DNA from: RYN-230 sp963723595
Lineage (GTDB): Bacteria > Actinomycetota > Actinomycetes > Streptosporangiales > Streptosporangiaceae
DNA length: 64,000 nucleotides
Direction of reading: 5' to 3'
NCBI GenBank assembly: GCA_963723595.1
Contig: CAVRRQ010000003.1
Coordinates: forward strand, 248,001 to 312,000
Within the stretch, counting starts at the first letter, position 1. Each line of letters opens with the position of its first letter. This document shows positions 16,447 through 27,700 of the stretch, piece after piece. The notes beneath the pieces were generated by a model that saw only the letters and a list, made by a program, of their open reading frames with translations, had not been told where the DNA came from and did no database searches. A program made the position numbers and the translations under genes.

Positions 16447-17406
16447 TCATCGACGCGCACCATCACCTGTGGGATCCGGGCCGCCGGCGGCACGCCTGGC
16501 TCGACCCGCTGCCCGCGCTGCGCCGGCCCTTCACCCTGGAGGAGTTCACCGGGCTCGCCGCCGCGCAGGGGGTGACCAGCAGCATCCTGGTCCAGGTGCT
16601 GCCCAGCGCGGCGGAGACCGCGGAGTTCCTGGGCGTGGCGGGGACCGGGACGCTGGTGGCGGGCGTCGTGGGCTGGGCCGACCTGACCGGGCGCGACGTG
16701 GCCGGCCAGATCGCCCGGCTGCGCGGGCTGCCTGGCGGGGACCGGCTGAGCGGGGTCCGTCACCTGGTCCAGGACGAGCCGGATCCGGACTGGCTGGACC
16801 GGCAGGACGTGCGCCGCGGGCTGCGCGCCGTCAGCGAGGCGGGGCTTGCCTACGATCTGCTGGTCCGCCCGGCGCAGCTGCCCGCGGCGATCCGCACGGC
16901 CCGCGAGCTGCCGGGGGTGCGCTTCGTACTGGATCACGGCGGCAAACCGGATATCGCGCACGGCCGCCTGGAACCCTGGGCCACCCTCGTGGCCGAGCTG
17001 GCCTTGCAACCCAACGTCGCCTGCAAACTGTCCGGGCTGGTCACCGAGGCCGCGCCCCGGTGGTACGGCACAGCGGTTACGGCACAGCGGTCGACGGCAC
17101 AGCGGTCGACGGCACAGCGGTCGACGGCACAGCGGTCAACTGGCACAGCGGTCGATGGCACGGTACTCCGCCCGGATCGGCCCGTACGCCGCCCGGCTGA
17201 TCGATTCGTTCGGGCCGGACCGCCTGATGTTCGGGTCGGACTGGCCGGTGTGCACGCTGGCCGCCAGCTACGGCGAGGTACTAGACCTGGCCGTCGCCCT
17301 GCTGGCCGGCCGCCTCGGTCCAGCCGGGGTGGACGCGGTGCTGGCCGGGAACGCCGCGCGGTTCTACAGGCTGGGCGGCGCGGTCAGCCCGGGATCACAA
17401 GACTGA
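16443..17406 (+). CDS. L-fuconolactone hydrolase (amidohydrolase 2 family), disrupted by a tandem repeat
   Basis: Predicted lactonase that opens the sugar lactone made by the neighbouring dehydrogenase. The N-terminus has the metal-binding DAHHHLWDPGRR. The middle has VRFVLDHGGKPDI and NVACKLSGLVTEA. The C-terminal MFGSDWPVCTLAASYGE, with the catalytic Asp, lies in another frame (stop 17406). The change of frame falls in a 15-bp tandem repeat at 17065-17154 that sits between W-Y-G and A-R-Y-S-A-R. Relatives have about ten to twenty residues there. So either the gene is inactive or the repeat has been misassembled. The 3' end overlaps the convergent FadR gene by 12 bp. Confidence 0.82.
17065..17154. 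repeat. 15-bp tandem repeat inside the lactonase gene
   Basis: Six units of ACGGCACAGCGGTCG. The first is 14 bp long (ends GGTT), four are 15 bp, and the last is 16 bp (ACTGGCACAGCGGTCG). The repeat is translated as T-A-Q-R-S in the upstream frame and R-H-S-G-R in the downstream frame. The gene changes frame across it. Confidence 0.9.
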
Positions 17407-18066
17407 CGCCAGCCACTGCTGAACGCTGGCGACGTGCACGGTGGACCAGGACCGGGCCACCACCGGATCGTGAGAGTCCAGCGCGTCCAGGATGGCCCGG
17501 TGCTCGGCCAGCGTCCGCTGGGTCGACCCCTCCTGGGTCAGGCCGCGCCAGACCCGCGCCCGCGACGTCGGCCCGGACAGCGAATCGAGCAGGGAGGTGA
17601 GCACGCTGTTCCCCGAGCAGGCCGTGATCCGGCGGTGGAATTCCAGGTCGTTGGCGACCAGGTCCTCGACCTCGGGATCCGGGCCCAGGCTGTCCAGGAG
17701 TTCGCGGAGCGCGGCGATCTCGGCCGCCGTGATCCGCTCGGCGGCCATCGCCGCGGCCTCCGGCTCCAGGATCCGCCGCACCTGAAGGAACTCCAGCACG
17801 GTCCCGTCCCGGTGGAAGTCCACGATGAAGCTGAGCGCCTCGAGCAGCAGCGGGGGCTGCAGGCTGGTCACGTAGGTGCCGTCGCCGCGCCGCACGTCCA
17901 GGATGTTCATCAGCGACAGCGCCTTGACCGCCTCGCGCAGCGAGCTGCGCGATAGCCCCAGGTCGGCGGCCAGGTCCGCTTCCCGGGGCAGCCGGTCCCC
18001 GGCCCGCAGGGTGCCCGAGACGATCATGGATTTAACCTTCTCGATGGCCTCGTCCGTCAGCGCCAC
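17395..18066 (-). CDS. FadR-type GntR family transcriptional regulator
   Basis: Repressor of about 223 residues. The winged-helix N-terminus is VALTDEAIEKVKSMIVSG through LPREADLAADLGLSRSSLREAVKAL to GDGTYVTS. The C-terminal all-helical FCD ligand-binding domain includes VRRILEPEAAAMAAERI and NDLEFHRRITACSGN. GTG 18066 is chosen because GGAGG lies 6 bp upstream. An upstream in-frame ATG at 18135 would place the start codon inside the palindrome at 18132-18142. It converges on the fucose operon and is divergent from recQ. The likely effector is a pathway intermediate such as L-fuconate, and the likely targets are the three promoters sharing the ACATC-C-GATGT-like word. Confidence 0.88.
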   Translation of the reverse strand: MALTDEAIEKVKSMIVSGTLRAGDRLPREADLAADLGLSRSSLREAVKALSLMNILDVRRGDGTYVTSLQPPLLLEALSFIVDFHRDGTVLEFLQVRRILEPEAAAMAAERITAAEIAALRELLDSLGPDPEVEDLVANDLEFHRRITACSGNSVLTSLLDSLSGPTSRARVWRGLTQEGSTQRTLAEHRAILDALDSHDPVVARSWSTVHVASVQQWLASVL

Positions 18067-18131
18067 AGCTGTCCTCCGAACCCGCCGTGCTCTCTGCGTC
18101 GCTGCCGGGCCCCGCTCACCGACATCCACGA

Positions 18132-18142
18132 ACATCCGATGT
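18132..18142. promoter_or_regulatory. Perfect inverted repeat upstream of the FadR-family gene
   Basis: ACATC-C-GATGT, an 11-bp inverted repeat, lies about 66 bp upstream of the regulator start in the divergent recQ gap. On the minus strand it reads TAGACATCGGATGTT, extending the match with the sugar operon site (TAGACATC...). It is most simply read as an autoregulatory operator. Confidence 0.6.
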
Positions 18143-18288
18143 CTACCGCCGAGTATCCCACAGTACGAGGGATGCGGTGCACAAACTGCCTGGCCAGTGT
18201 GCACGTGGCGGGCGTCGCGGGAGGGACTGCCCCCCGGCGGCGGGTGCGATGCGCCCCGGCTGTCGCTGGCGCCTGATACCAAGGACTC

Positions 18289-20482
18289 ATGGTTTCCGAC
18301 TCTGGCCTGCTGGCTTCCGACCCGGCCCTGCACGAGGAGGCGGAGCGCTGCCTGCGCGCGCTGGCCGGGCCGTCCGCCCAGCTTCGCGAGGATCAGTGGA
18401 CCGCGATCCAGGCCCTGGCCCGCGACCGGCGCCGGGCGCTGGTGGTGCAGCGCACCGGCTGGGGCAAGTCGGCCGTGTACTTCGTGACCACCGCGCTGCT
18501 GCGGGCCCGGGACATGGGGCCGACGATCATCATCTCCCCGCTGCTCGCCCTGATGCGCAACCAGATCGAGGCGGCCGGCCGGGCCGGGCTGCAGGCCCGG
18601 ACGGTGAACTCGGCCAACATGGCCGACTGGGACGAGATCTACGCGGAGATCGCCGCGGGCACCGTGGACCTGCTGCTGGTCAGCCCGGAACGGCTGAACA
18701 ACCCGGGCTTCCGCGACCTGGTCCTGCCCAAGCTCGCCGCCACCGCCGGGATGCTGGTCGTGGACGAGGCGCACTGTATCTCCGACTGGGGCCACGACTT
18801 CCGGCCCGATTACCGCCGGCTCCGCACGGTGCTGGAGAACCTGCCGCCCGGCGTGCCGGTGCTGGCCACCACGGCCACCGCGAACGCGCGGGTGACCCGG
18901 GACGTGGCCGAGCAGCTGGCCAGCGGGGCGGACGCGGAGGCTCTGGTGCTGCGCGGCCCGCTGGACCGGGAGAGCCTCTGCCTGGGGGTCGTGGAACTGC
19001 CGGCGGCTCAGCAGCGCCTGGGCTGGCTGGCCGAGCACCTGGACCAGCTCCCCGGGTCCGGCATCATCTACACGCTGACCGTGGCCGCGGCCCACGAGAC
19101 CGCGGCCTTCCTGCGCGAACGGGGCCACGAGGTGCTGCCCTACACCGGCCGGGACGAGCAGGAGCAGCGGCTGGCCGCTGAGCGCTCGCTGCTCGACGGT
19201 GAGCTCAAGGCGCTGGTGGCGACCAGCGCCCTGGGCATGGGCTTCGACAAGCCGGACCTGGGTTTCGTGGTGCACCTGGGCGCCCCGCAGTCTCCCGTCG
19301 CGTACTACCAGCAGATCGGCCGGGCAGGCCGGGCCGTGCCCCGGGCCGAGGTGGTCCTGCTGCCCGGCCGGGAGGACCGCGATATCTGGGCCTATTTCGC
19401 GTCGCTGGCGTTCCCGCCCGAGTCGCTGGTCCGGGCGACGCTCGGCGCGCTCGGCGAGGCGTCCGGGCCCATGTCGTCCGGCGCGCTGGAAACCCAGGTG
19501 GACCTGAGCCGCGCCCGGCTGGAAATGATGCTCAAGGTCCTCGACGTGGATGGCGCCGTCCGCAAGGTCAGCGGCGGCTGGGCCGCCACCGGGCAGCCCT
19601 GGGCCTACGACGCCGAGCGCTACGCGACGGTGGCGGCGGAGCGCCGCCGGGAGCAGCAGGCCATGCTCGACTACCTGCGCACCCCTGGCTGCCGGATGGA
19701 GTACCTGCGCCAGCAGCTGGACGACCCCGCGGCGCAGCCGTGCGGGCGGTGTGACAACTGCACCGGGCACCCCTGGACCGCGGAGGTGTCGGCGGAGGGG
19801 ACCGCGCTGGCGCAGGCCCGGCTGCTCCGTCCCGGAGTCGATATCAGCCCGCGGCGGATGTGGCCGCCGGGGATGAAGCGGCTCGGGGTGGACGTGACGG
19901 GCAAGATCCCGGCGCAGTTGTCGGCAGACACCGGCCGGGCGCTGGGCCGCCTCACCGGCCTGGGCTGGGGCCCGCGGCTGCGTGAGCTCCTCGACCCGGA
20001 TGCCGGCGGCCCGGTCCCCGACGGGCCGGTCCCCGACGGGCCCGTCCCCGATGACCTGGTCGCCGCCCTGGTCCAGGTGCTGGCCGCGTGGGACTGGGAG
20101 CAGCGCCCGGCCGGCGTGGTCACCCTGCCCAGCCGGACCCGGCCCCAGCTCGTCGCCAGCCTGGGCGAGCGGATCGCCGAGATCGGCCGGCTCCCGCTGC
20201 TGGGCTCGCTCAGCTACGACGGTTCCGGGCCGCGCGGCGCGCACTCCCCCGGCCAGGCACCCGCCCAGCAGTTCAACAGCCCGCAGCGGCTCCAGGCGAT
20301 CTGGCGGGAACTGCGGCTCCCCGCGCCGCTGGCCGGGCGCGGTGGCCTCGCTCGGCGGCCCGGTGCTGGTCATCGACGACCGGATCGACAGCGGCTGGAC
20401 GATGACGGTCGCGGCCAGGCTGCTCCGCGAGGCTGGCGCGCCCCGGGTGCTGCCCCTGGTGCTCGCCGCGACCACCGGCTGA
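18289..20482 (+). CDS. recQ: RecQ-family DNA helicase with C-terminal phosphoribosyltransferase-like domain, frameshifted near 3' end
   Basis: ATP-dependent 3'-5' helicase. Motif I is TGWGKSAVYF (about residue 55), motif II is DEAHCISDWGHDFRPDYRR, and motif VI is QQIGRAGRAVPRAEV. The zinc-binding Cys residues are in TPGCRMEYLRQ and PCGRCDNCTG. After a linker with three GPVPD repeats (20008-20052) comes a domain ending VLVIDDRIDSGWTMTVAARLL, the PRPP-binding motif of type I phosphoribosyltransferases. The last 50 residues are in a different frame, reached by a slip near 20338. The fused PRTase-like tail is shared with other actinobacterial RecQ proteins as far as I recall; its role is unknown. 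Confidence 0.87.
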
Positions 20483-20507
20483 CGTCACGCCCGGGGCGCC
20501 GCAGACC

Positions 20508-20831
20508 TCAGGCCCGCGCGGGCTCGACCTCGGGCGGCGCGGTCTCTTCCTCCCGGATGCCGTACTTCCGGTAGACACGGCGCAGCGGCCCCGGCACCCA
20601 CCAGTTCGCCCGGCCCAGCAGCCGCATGGTTGCGGGCACCAGGAGGATCCGGACGACGATGGCGTCCACCACCAGGGCCACGATCATGCCCACGCCCATC
20701 AGCTTGATGAACGTGATCCCCGACGCGGAGAACGCGCCCACCACGATCACCAGCAAGAACGCGAGGCTGGTGATGAGACCCCCGGTACGCTGCATCCCGC
20801 TGGCCATGCTGGGCGGCCTCTCGAAGGTCAC
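20508..20831 (-). pseudogene. C-terminal remnant of an MMPL-family transporter
   Basis: Only about 107 residues remain. They include GLITSLAFLLVIVVGAF, ITFIKLMGVGMIVALVVDAI and LLVPATMRLLGRANWW, the last two membrane helices and tail of an RND/MMPL lipid or drug exporter. The upstream 600 or more residues are missing, since no related sequence lies between 20831 and the DUF222 gene at 20924. It is likely the relic of a deletion or rearrangement and is not expected to function. Confidence 0.8.
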
Positions 20832-20923
20832 GTCACGAAGGTCAAGGCCAGGTAGGTCACGGTCACCCCTCCCGGGTCCGTGTGCGGGTCAGGCCAGGCC
20901 CTCCGGGCCATACCGTATTGGGT

Positions 20924-22968
20924 CTATCCCCAGTACTCCGCCGGGGTGGTGGTGTGGGTGCGGTTTCCGGGGGTGGTCCAGGTGAGGGTGCCGGGGGCGG
21001 GGCTGGTGACGGTCCAGCCGGGAACTTGCTTGGTGTGGTGATTGTGCCTGCAGGCGGGATGAAGATTGCACTCGCAGGTCCGGCCGCCCTGGTGGTAGGG
21101 GGTCACGTGGTCGAGGTCGCAGCGGGCGGCGGCGCGGCGGCAGCCGGGGCCGGTGCAGGTGGGGTTGCGGATGCAGATGAGGTGGCGCAGAGCGGGGCTG
21201 GGCTGATACCCGCGGGATTGGCGCGGGTGAGTGCAGGTCCCCGTTTCGAGGGTGCTGAAGGTCAGACCGTGCAGCCAGTCCGGGACCGGGGAGGCGGAGG
21301 CGGGGGCGGAAGCGGCTGTGGTGGGTCCCCGGGGGTGTGCTATGGCGGGTCCACGATGGTGTGGGGGTGGCGCACCGGGTGGGCTGGGTGTACCCGGGTC
21401 CGGGTAGGCGAGGCCGGCTCTGTCCCCGGGGCCGTCCGGGCCGGGACCGACCAGGCTGGGACCACCCCGACTGCCCTTTTCCCCCGGCCCGTGGCGGGCG
21501 CAGGCGTGGGCGACGGGGTGTCCGGCGGTGTCGGTGAGGGTGACGCACCAGCGATTGCCGGGCCTAGCGAGCAGGCCGGCGAGGATGCGGGAGTCCTCGG
21601 CATCCACCGGGCCGTAGCCGGGCACCTCGCCGGGGGCCTCAGTCCAGCCCAGCCACGCCGACAGCGGCATGGTCAGGTTGACCGTGCCGCGTAGCCCCAT
21701 AGAGGCAGGAATACCGTCCGGGCCGGGCCAGGGAGCATCGCAGGCCTGAGAACCCGATGCCGCGGGGAAGTTCGTTCCGGCATCGGGACCGCTGGGCATC
21801 TCGAGCGGGCCTGTCCCGCCAGACGGTTCGCTGTGCGGGCCTGTCCCGCCGGATGGTTCGCTGTGCCGGCCGGCGCCGCGATGCCCGGTGCGCCGGCCGT
21901 AGCGCCACCCTGCGTCCCCCCGGGCGTACCGGGGACGCCCGGGGCGGCGGCGCCGGGGGTGGCGTTTTGCTGGGCGGCGGGGATGAGGGTGGCGGCGGGT
22001 TTGCCGGACAGCAGGTGCAGGTAGGCCCAGGCGCGCAGGATGTCCAGGGTGCCGGGCTGCCCGGCGGCTTTCATCGCCTGGGCCAGCGCGGTCAGGTGCT
22101 TGTCGGCAGCCAGCACCGCAGCCGGGGGCAGGTCCCGCCCGGCCAGCGCCGCGGTTCCGGCGCTCTCAGGGAACATCTCCACCCGCGCGTCCTGCAGCGC
22201 CTTTTCCTTGCGGCGGCGGGCGGCCCTGGGGTCGGCGGCCAGGACCGCGCGGCGGACCAGGGCCCGCAACTGCCCGCTGGTCAGTTCCGGGGCCCGACCG
22301 ATGATCAGCTTTTCCACCGCGGCGGCGTGCGTGTCATCCAGGCCGGCGAGTTCCTCCGCGATGACCTCCGCGCGCCGCTCATCGAGCAGGCCCGCGGCCA
22401 GCGCGGCGCGGGTCAGCGGGAGGCGGTCCAGTTCGAGGGCCAGGTCCAGCAGCCGCCCGGCGCTGCGCCGGGTCAGGGTCAGCGCGACCGCGATCTCGTC
22501 ATCGGCGTGGTCGAACGGCCGCCAGTCCCCCGACGCCCGCCCAGCCGCCTCACGGCGGGCGGCCAGCGCGGAGACGGCGGTCAGTTTCGCCGCGGCGGAC
22601 CAGGCGGTCAGCCGGTTCGCGGCCTGCAGCACGCCGGTCAGCTGATCATCATCCAGCTTCCCCAGCCCATCACGCTGCACCAGATCCACCAGCGTGGCCA
22701 GCACCGGATCAGGCGCGAGTGCATCGGCCCATGCTCCGTCCGCGAACGCGGCACCCTGGGGCGGATCATCATCGCACGGGTCATGAAGGTCCGGGGTCTC
22801 CGAGACAGGATCGTCAGGGTCCGGGGTTTCCCACGCGGGAACGGCCAGCTCTGGGGCGTCGTCCTCGTACCAGCCGGGCTCGTCCGCACCGGGTAAGGCG
22901 CTCATCTCGGGGTCGGGGATCCCGTCCGGGCCGTCCGGGCCACCTGGATGCTTCGGGCCAGCTGACAC
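20924..22968 (-). CDS. DUF222/HNH endonuclease domain protein (13E12-like), frameshifted
   Basis: Member of the multicopy actinobacterial DUF222-HNH family (the 13E12 repeat proteins of Mycobacterium). GTG 22968 is chosen because it follows GGAGGTGATC, a full anti-SD match. An acidic N-terminus precedes DUF222 (LTAWSAAAKLTAVSALAARR through VIAEELAGLDDTHAAAVEKL). The C-terminal HNH domain is in a second frame: TCTGPGCRRAAARCDLDHV then GGRTCECNLHPACRHNHHTK. The frame changes near 21795, next to a duplicated 30-bp unit (21806-21865). Function is unknown; the HNH motif suggests a nuclease, perhaps linked to mobility. Confidence 0.85.
21806..21865. repeat. Two copies of a 30-bp unit in the DUF222/HNH gene
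   Basis: CGGGCCTGTCCCGCCAGACG plus GTTCGCTGTG is followed directly by a second copy with two base changes. It encodes two ten-residue units (A-N-x-x-A-G-Q-A-R type) in the linker before the HNH domain, next to the point where the gene changes frame. Confidence 0.85.
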
Positions 22969-23003
22969 CTGATCACCTCCGGCAAGCCCAGGATTCGACC
23001 TGA

Positions 23004-23021
23004 CTCGATCATAGTATCGAG
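23004..23021. promoter_or_regulatory. Inverted repeat upstream of the DUF222/HNH gene
   Basis: CTCGAT-CATAGT-ATCGAG has perfect 6-bp arms around a 6-bp centre, about 40 bp upstream of the GTG start. The minus-strand word TATGAT inside it (23008-23013) could serve as a -10 box, but no convincing -35 is placed correctly. It may be an operator; the binding protein is unknown. Confidence 0.35.
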
Positions 23022-23137
23022 GAATGCTACAACGATCCAACCGTTATTCGAACTTATGGCCGAAAGGTAAGCACGGCGGCGTCACGCAAGCGGGCCCGGC
23101 CAGATGGCCGGGCCCGGTTCGGGCGAGATCGCCCTGG

Positions 23138-24118
<981 letters not shown>

Positions 24119-24190
24119 GAATCCTCTCCAGGGAGTGGGAAAGTCGTGTTCTTTTACCCTACGAGCGCGCGGGGCTGCGGCTGGGCCCGG

Positions 24191-24601
24191 GTCACGTCCG
24201 GAGCAATCTCCAACGCGACCATCGGCCAGATCGACACCGCCCAGCGGATCCTGGGCGACGGCCACCTGGCCAGCGTCCAGAACCAGTTCTCGCCGGCCTT
24301 CCGTTCCAGCGAAGCCGAACTGCGGCACTGTGCGGACCTGGGGATCGCGTTCCTGCCCTGGAGCCCGCTCGGCGGAATCGGCCGGGCCGGCGAGCTCGGC
24401 GCCGAGCACTCGGCCTTCCAGGAGATCGCGGACGCCCACGGCGTCTCGCCGCAGCAGGTCACCCTGGCCTGGATGCTGGCTCTGGCCCCGGTGCTGATCC
24501 CGATCCCCGGGGCGGGCCGGCCCGCATCGATCACCGACTCGGCCCAGGCGGCGGGCCTGGCGCTGACCGGCGCCGAAGTCGAGCGCCTCAGCCAGGCCTG
24601 A
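24191..24601 (+). pseudogene. C-terminal fragment of another aldo/keto reductase
   Basis: The frame from about 24191 encodes ISNATIGQIDTAQRILGDGH, then QNQFSPAFRSSEAELRHCAD, AFLPWSPLGGIG and PIPGAGRPASI. This is the second half of an AKR barrel with its cofactor-binding end. The N-terminal half with the catalytic Asp, Tyr, Lys and His is missing: the preceding 70 bases are the leader of the divergent AKR gene. It is a truncated relic. Confidence 0.8.
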
Positions 24602-24653
24602 CCCCGCCTGACCGGAACCCGGCCGCCAGGAACCCGACACGATGGAACAAGTC

Positions 24654-24692
24654 TGGACACGTTGTAACAGCGATGCTAGATATCAGACGTAT
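24654..24692 (+). promoter_or_regulatory. Promoter of the GH35 gene with FadR-type operator over the -10 box
   Basis: TGGACA at 24654-24659 and TAGATA at 24677-24682 are 17 bp apart, a good -35/-10 pair. The word CTAGATATCAGACGTAT at 24676-24692 covers the -10 box. It matches 13 of 17 positions of the word in the fucose operon promoter (10121-10137), and 8 of 11 positions of the palindrome upstream of the regulator gene. Confidence 0.5.
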
Positions 24693-24729
24693 CGGGCTTT
24701 CCGGGACCGGCTGCGGAGACTAAGACGCC

Positions 24730-27700
24730 ATGGACAACACAGACCCTCTGCCCCGCCGCTTACTATCCCGCCGCGGGCTGCTGTCCGGGGCCGCACTAGG
24801 CGCTGCCGGGCTCGCCGCTGCCCGGCCCGGAAGCGCCTCGGCGAGCGTCGCTCATCCGCAGGCCCGCGCGCGCCCCGGCGTCCCCGGCACGCCCGCGGCC
24901 GCCAGCCCCGGGCACCAGATCACCTTTGACGCGTACTCGCTCATGGTCGACGGCCGCCGGCTGTTCGTCTGGTCCGGGGAGTTCCACCCGTTCCGGCTGC
25001 CCAGCCCGTCGCTGTGGCTGGACATCCTGCAGAAGATGAAGGCCGCGGGCTTCAACGCGGTCTGCATGTACTTCAACTGGAGCTACCACTCGCCCGCTCC
25101 CGGGGAGTACGACTTCTCCGGCGTCCGGGACATGGACCTGGTCATGCGGATGGCCGCGGACACCGGGCTGTACGTCCTGTCCCGGCCGGGCCCGTACATC
25201 AACGGCGAGCTGAACGCGGGCGGGTTCCCGGGCTGGCTGACCCGCACCGCGGCGGTGGCCCGGACCGATGACCCCGTCTATCTGGGCTACGCCGACGAGT
25301 GGCTCACCGCCATCGACGCCGTCCTGGCCCGGCACCAGCTCACCGACGGCGGCGGCACGCTCCTGCTCTACCAGATCGAGAACGAGTACGCGTCCTACGT
25401 GACCAGCGCGACCGGCATCAACTACATGGCGCACCTGTACGCGAAGGTCCGGGCCGACGGCATCACGGTGCCTATCTACCACAACGACAAGGGCCGCAAC
25501 GGCTACTGGGTACCCGGCAGCTTCCCGGCCCCGGACAGCAACTACCTGTACGCGTTCGACGGCTACCCGTCGGCCAGCGGCGCACCGCCGGACTGGGGCT
25601 ACTACGGCCCGGGCGGGGCCAAGGGCGGCGCCAGCGCCAGCCCGCAGACGCCCGGTTTCGAGGCGGAGTTCGGCGGCGGCTACTTCGACCCCTGGGGCGG
25701 CGCTCCCTGGCAGGGCCAGGGGTACGGCTACGAGCGCACCGTGGACGGTCCCGCCTACGAGCGGCAGTTCTACCTGACCAACGTGGCCAACGGGATCAAG
25801 CTGCAGAACGTGTACATGACGTTCGGCGGGACGTCCTGGGGCTGGCTGCCCGCCCCGGTGGTGTACACCTCCTACGACTACGGCGCGGCCATCAGCGAGC
25901 CGCGCCAGCTCACCGCCAAGATCCCGGCCATGAAGGAGATGGGCTACTTCCTGCAGTCGGTGCCCGACATCAACAAGATCGATAAGGCCAGCCCGGTCAC
26001 CTCGTCGAACTCGCTGCTGGTCACCTATCACCTGGCCAACCCGGACACCGGCACCCAGTTCTACTTCGTGCGCAACGACCACACCGCGGACCTGACCTGC
26101 ACCCTGCCGGTCACCGCGGCGGGCGGCTCGTACACCGTGCCGCAGTCCGGGTCGCTGCAGCTGGACGGCAAGGACCTGAAGGTGATCGTCGCGGACTACC
26201 AGATGGACTCCGCGCACCTGGTGTACTCCACCTCGCCGCTGATGACGCACGCCCCGATCGGCGGCCAGGACGTCGCGGTGCTGGCCAGCCGGGCCGGCGA
26301 CGGCGGCGAGACGGTGCTCCGCTACCCGGCGGGCGGTCCCGGACCGAACGTCAGCGTGGCGGGCACCCCGGCCGTGACCAGCTCGTGGGACGCCAGCACC
26401 GGGGATCTGCGGCTCGACTACACCCACCAGGGCCTGACCCGGATCCTGGTCACCCCGGCGCAGGGCCGCCCGCTGCTCCTGCTGGCCGCGGACGACAGCG
26501 CCGCCGCGGTGATCTGGCGGACCGACACCGCCGCGGGCCCGGTGCTGGCCAGCGGCCCCGCACTGGTCCGTACCGGCACGGTACAGGGACCAGTGCTGGC
26601 GCTCACCGGGGACACCAGCGCCGCCACGCCGCTGGAGGTCTGGGCGCCCCGGCCGGTTGCCGCGGTGTGGTGGAACGGCCGCCCGGTCCCGGTGACCCGG
26701 ACCGCCTCCGGCAGCCTGGCTAGCCGCGCCCCGCTCGGCGGCCCGCCTGCCGTTGCGCTGCCCGCGCTGGCCAGCTGGAAATACGCCACCGAAAACCCGG
26801 AAGCCGGGCCCGGCTTCGACGACAGCGGGTGGGCCGTGGCCAGCCTGACCACCTCGGCCAGCGCCACCCCGGTGCCCGCCGGGCAGCCGGTGCTGTTCAT
26901 GGACGACTACGGCTTCCACTACGGCGACGTGTGGTACCGCGGCTCCTGGTCCGCCGCGCCCGGCGTCAGCTCGGTGACCCTGACCTACCAGACCGGCCAG
27001 GTCGGCATGGTCCTGGCCTGGCTGGACGGGCAGTTCCTGGGCGCCGGGGAGATGCCGGTCCCGGCGTCCAGCCAGTCCACCACCCAGGGCTGGTCGGCGG
27101 CGGTGCCGCTGCCGATCCCGGCGGCCGGCCAGGACGACGGCCCGCACGTGCTGGCCGTGCTGGTCCGGCCCATGTCTCATCAGGAGGACGGCGGCGCCAA
27201 CAACGCCTTCAAGCAGGCCCTCGGCCTCACCGGGGTCACGTTCACCGGCGCGGCACCCAGCGTCACCTGGCGCATCCAGGGCACGCTCGGCGGTGAGGCG
27301 CTGGCCGACCGGGTCCGCGGCCCGGTCAACAACGGCGGCCTCTACGGCGAGCGCTCCGGCTGGTACCTGCCGGGGTTCGATGACCGGGGCTGGGCGGAGG
27401 TGACGCTTCCCTACGCCGACCCGCGGCCCGGCGTGTCCTGGTACCGGACGACGTTCCGGCTCTCGGTGCCACCTGGCGTGGACGCCTCACTCGGCCTGGC
27501 CATCAGCGATCCGCCCGCGAAGTCCTACCGGGCGCAGATCTTCCTGAACGGCTGGAACGTCGGGCAGTACATCAGCAACGTCGGCCCGCAGTCCACGTTC
27601 GTCCTGCCGGACGGCCTACTCCGGTCGCAGGGTGAAAACACGCTGGCCATCGCCGTCCTCGCGGACGGCACCACCCCGGGCGGCCTAGGCAGCGTAACCC

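Noticed and set aside
20508..20831. Intact small membrane protein.
   Set aside because: The sequence is clearly only the final two helices and tail of an MMPL exporter, without a start region of its own.
23041..23060. SOS box (LexA site) near the DUF222/HNH gene.
   Set aside because: Only one half (TCGAAC) is present at 23048; the partner half GTTCGA is missing.
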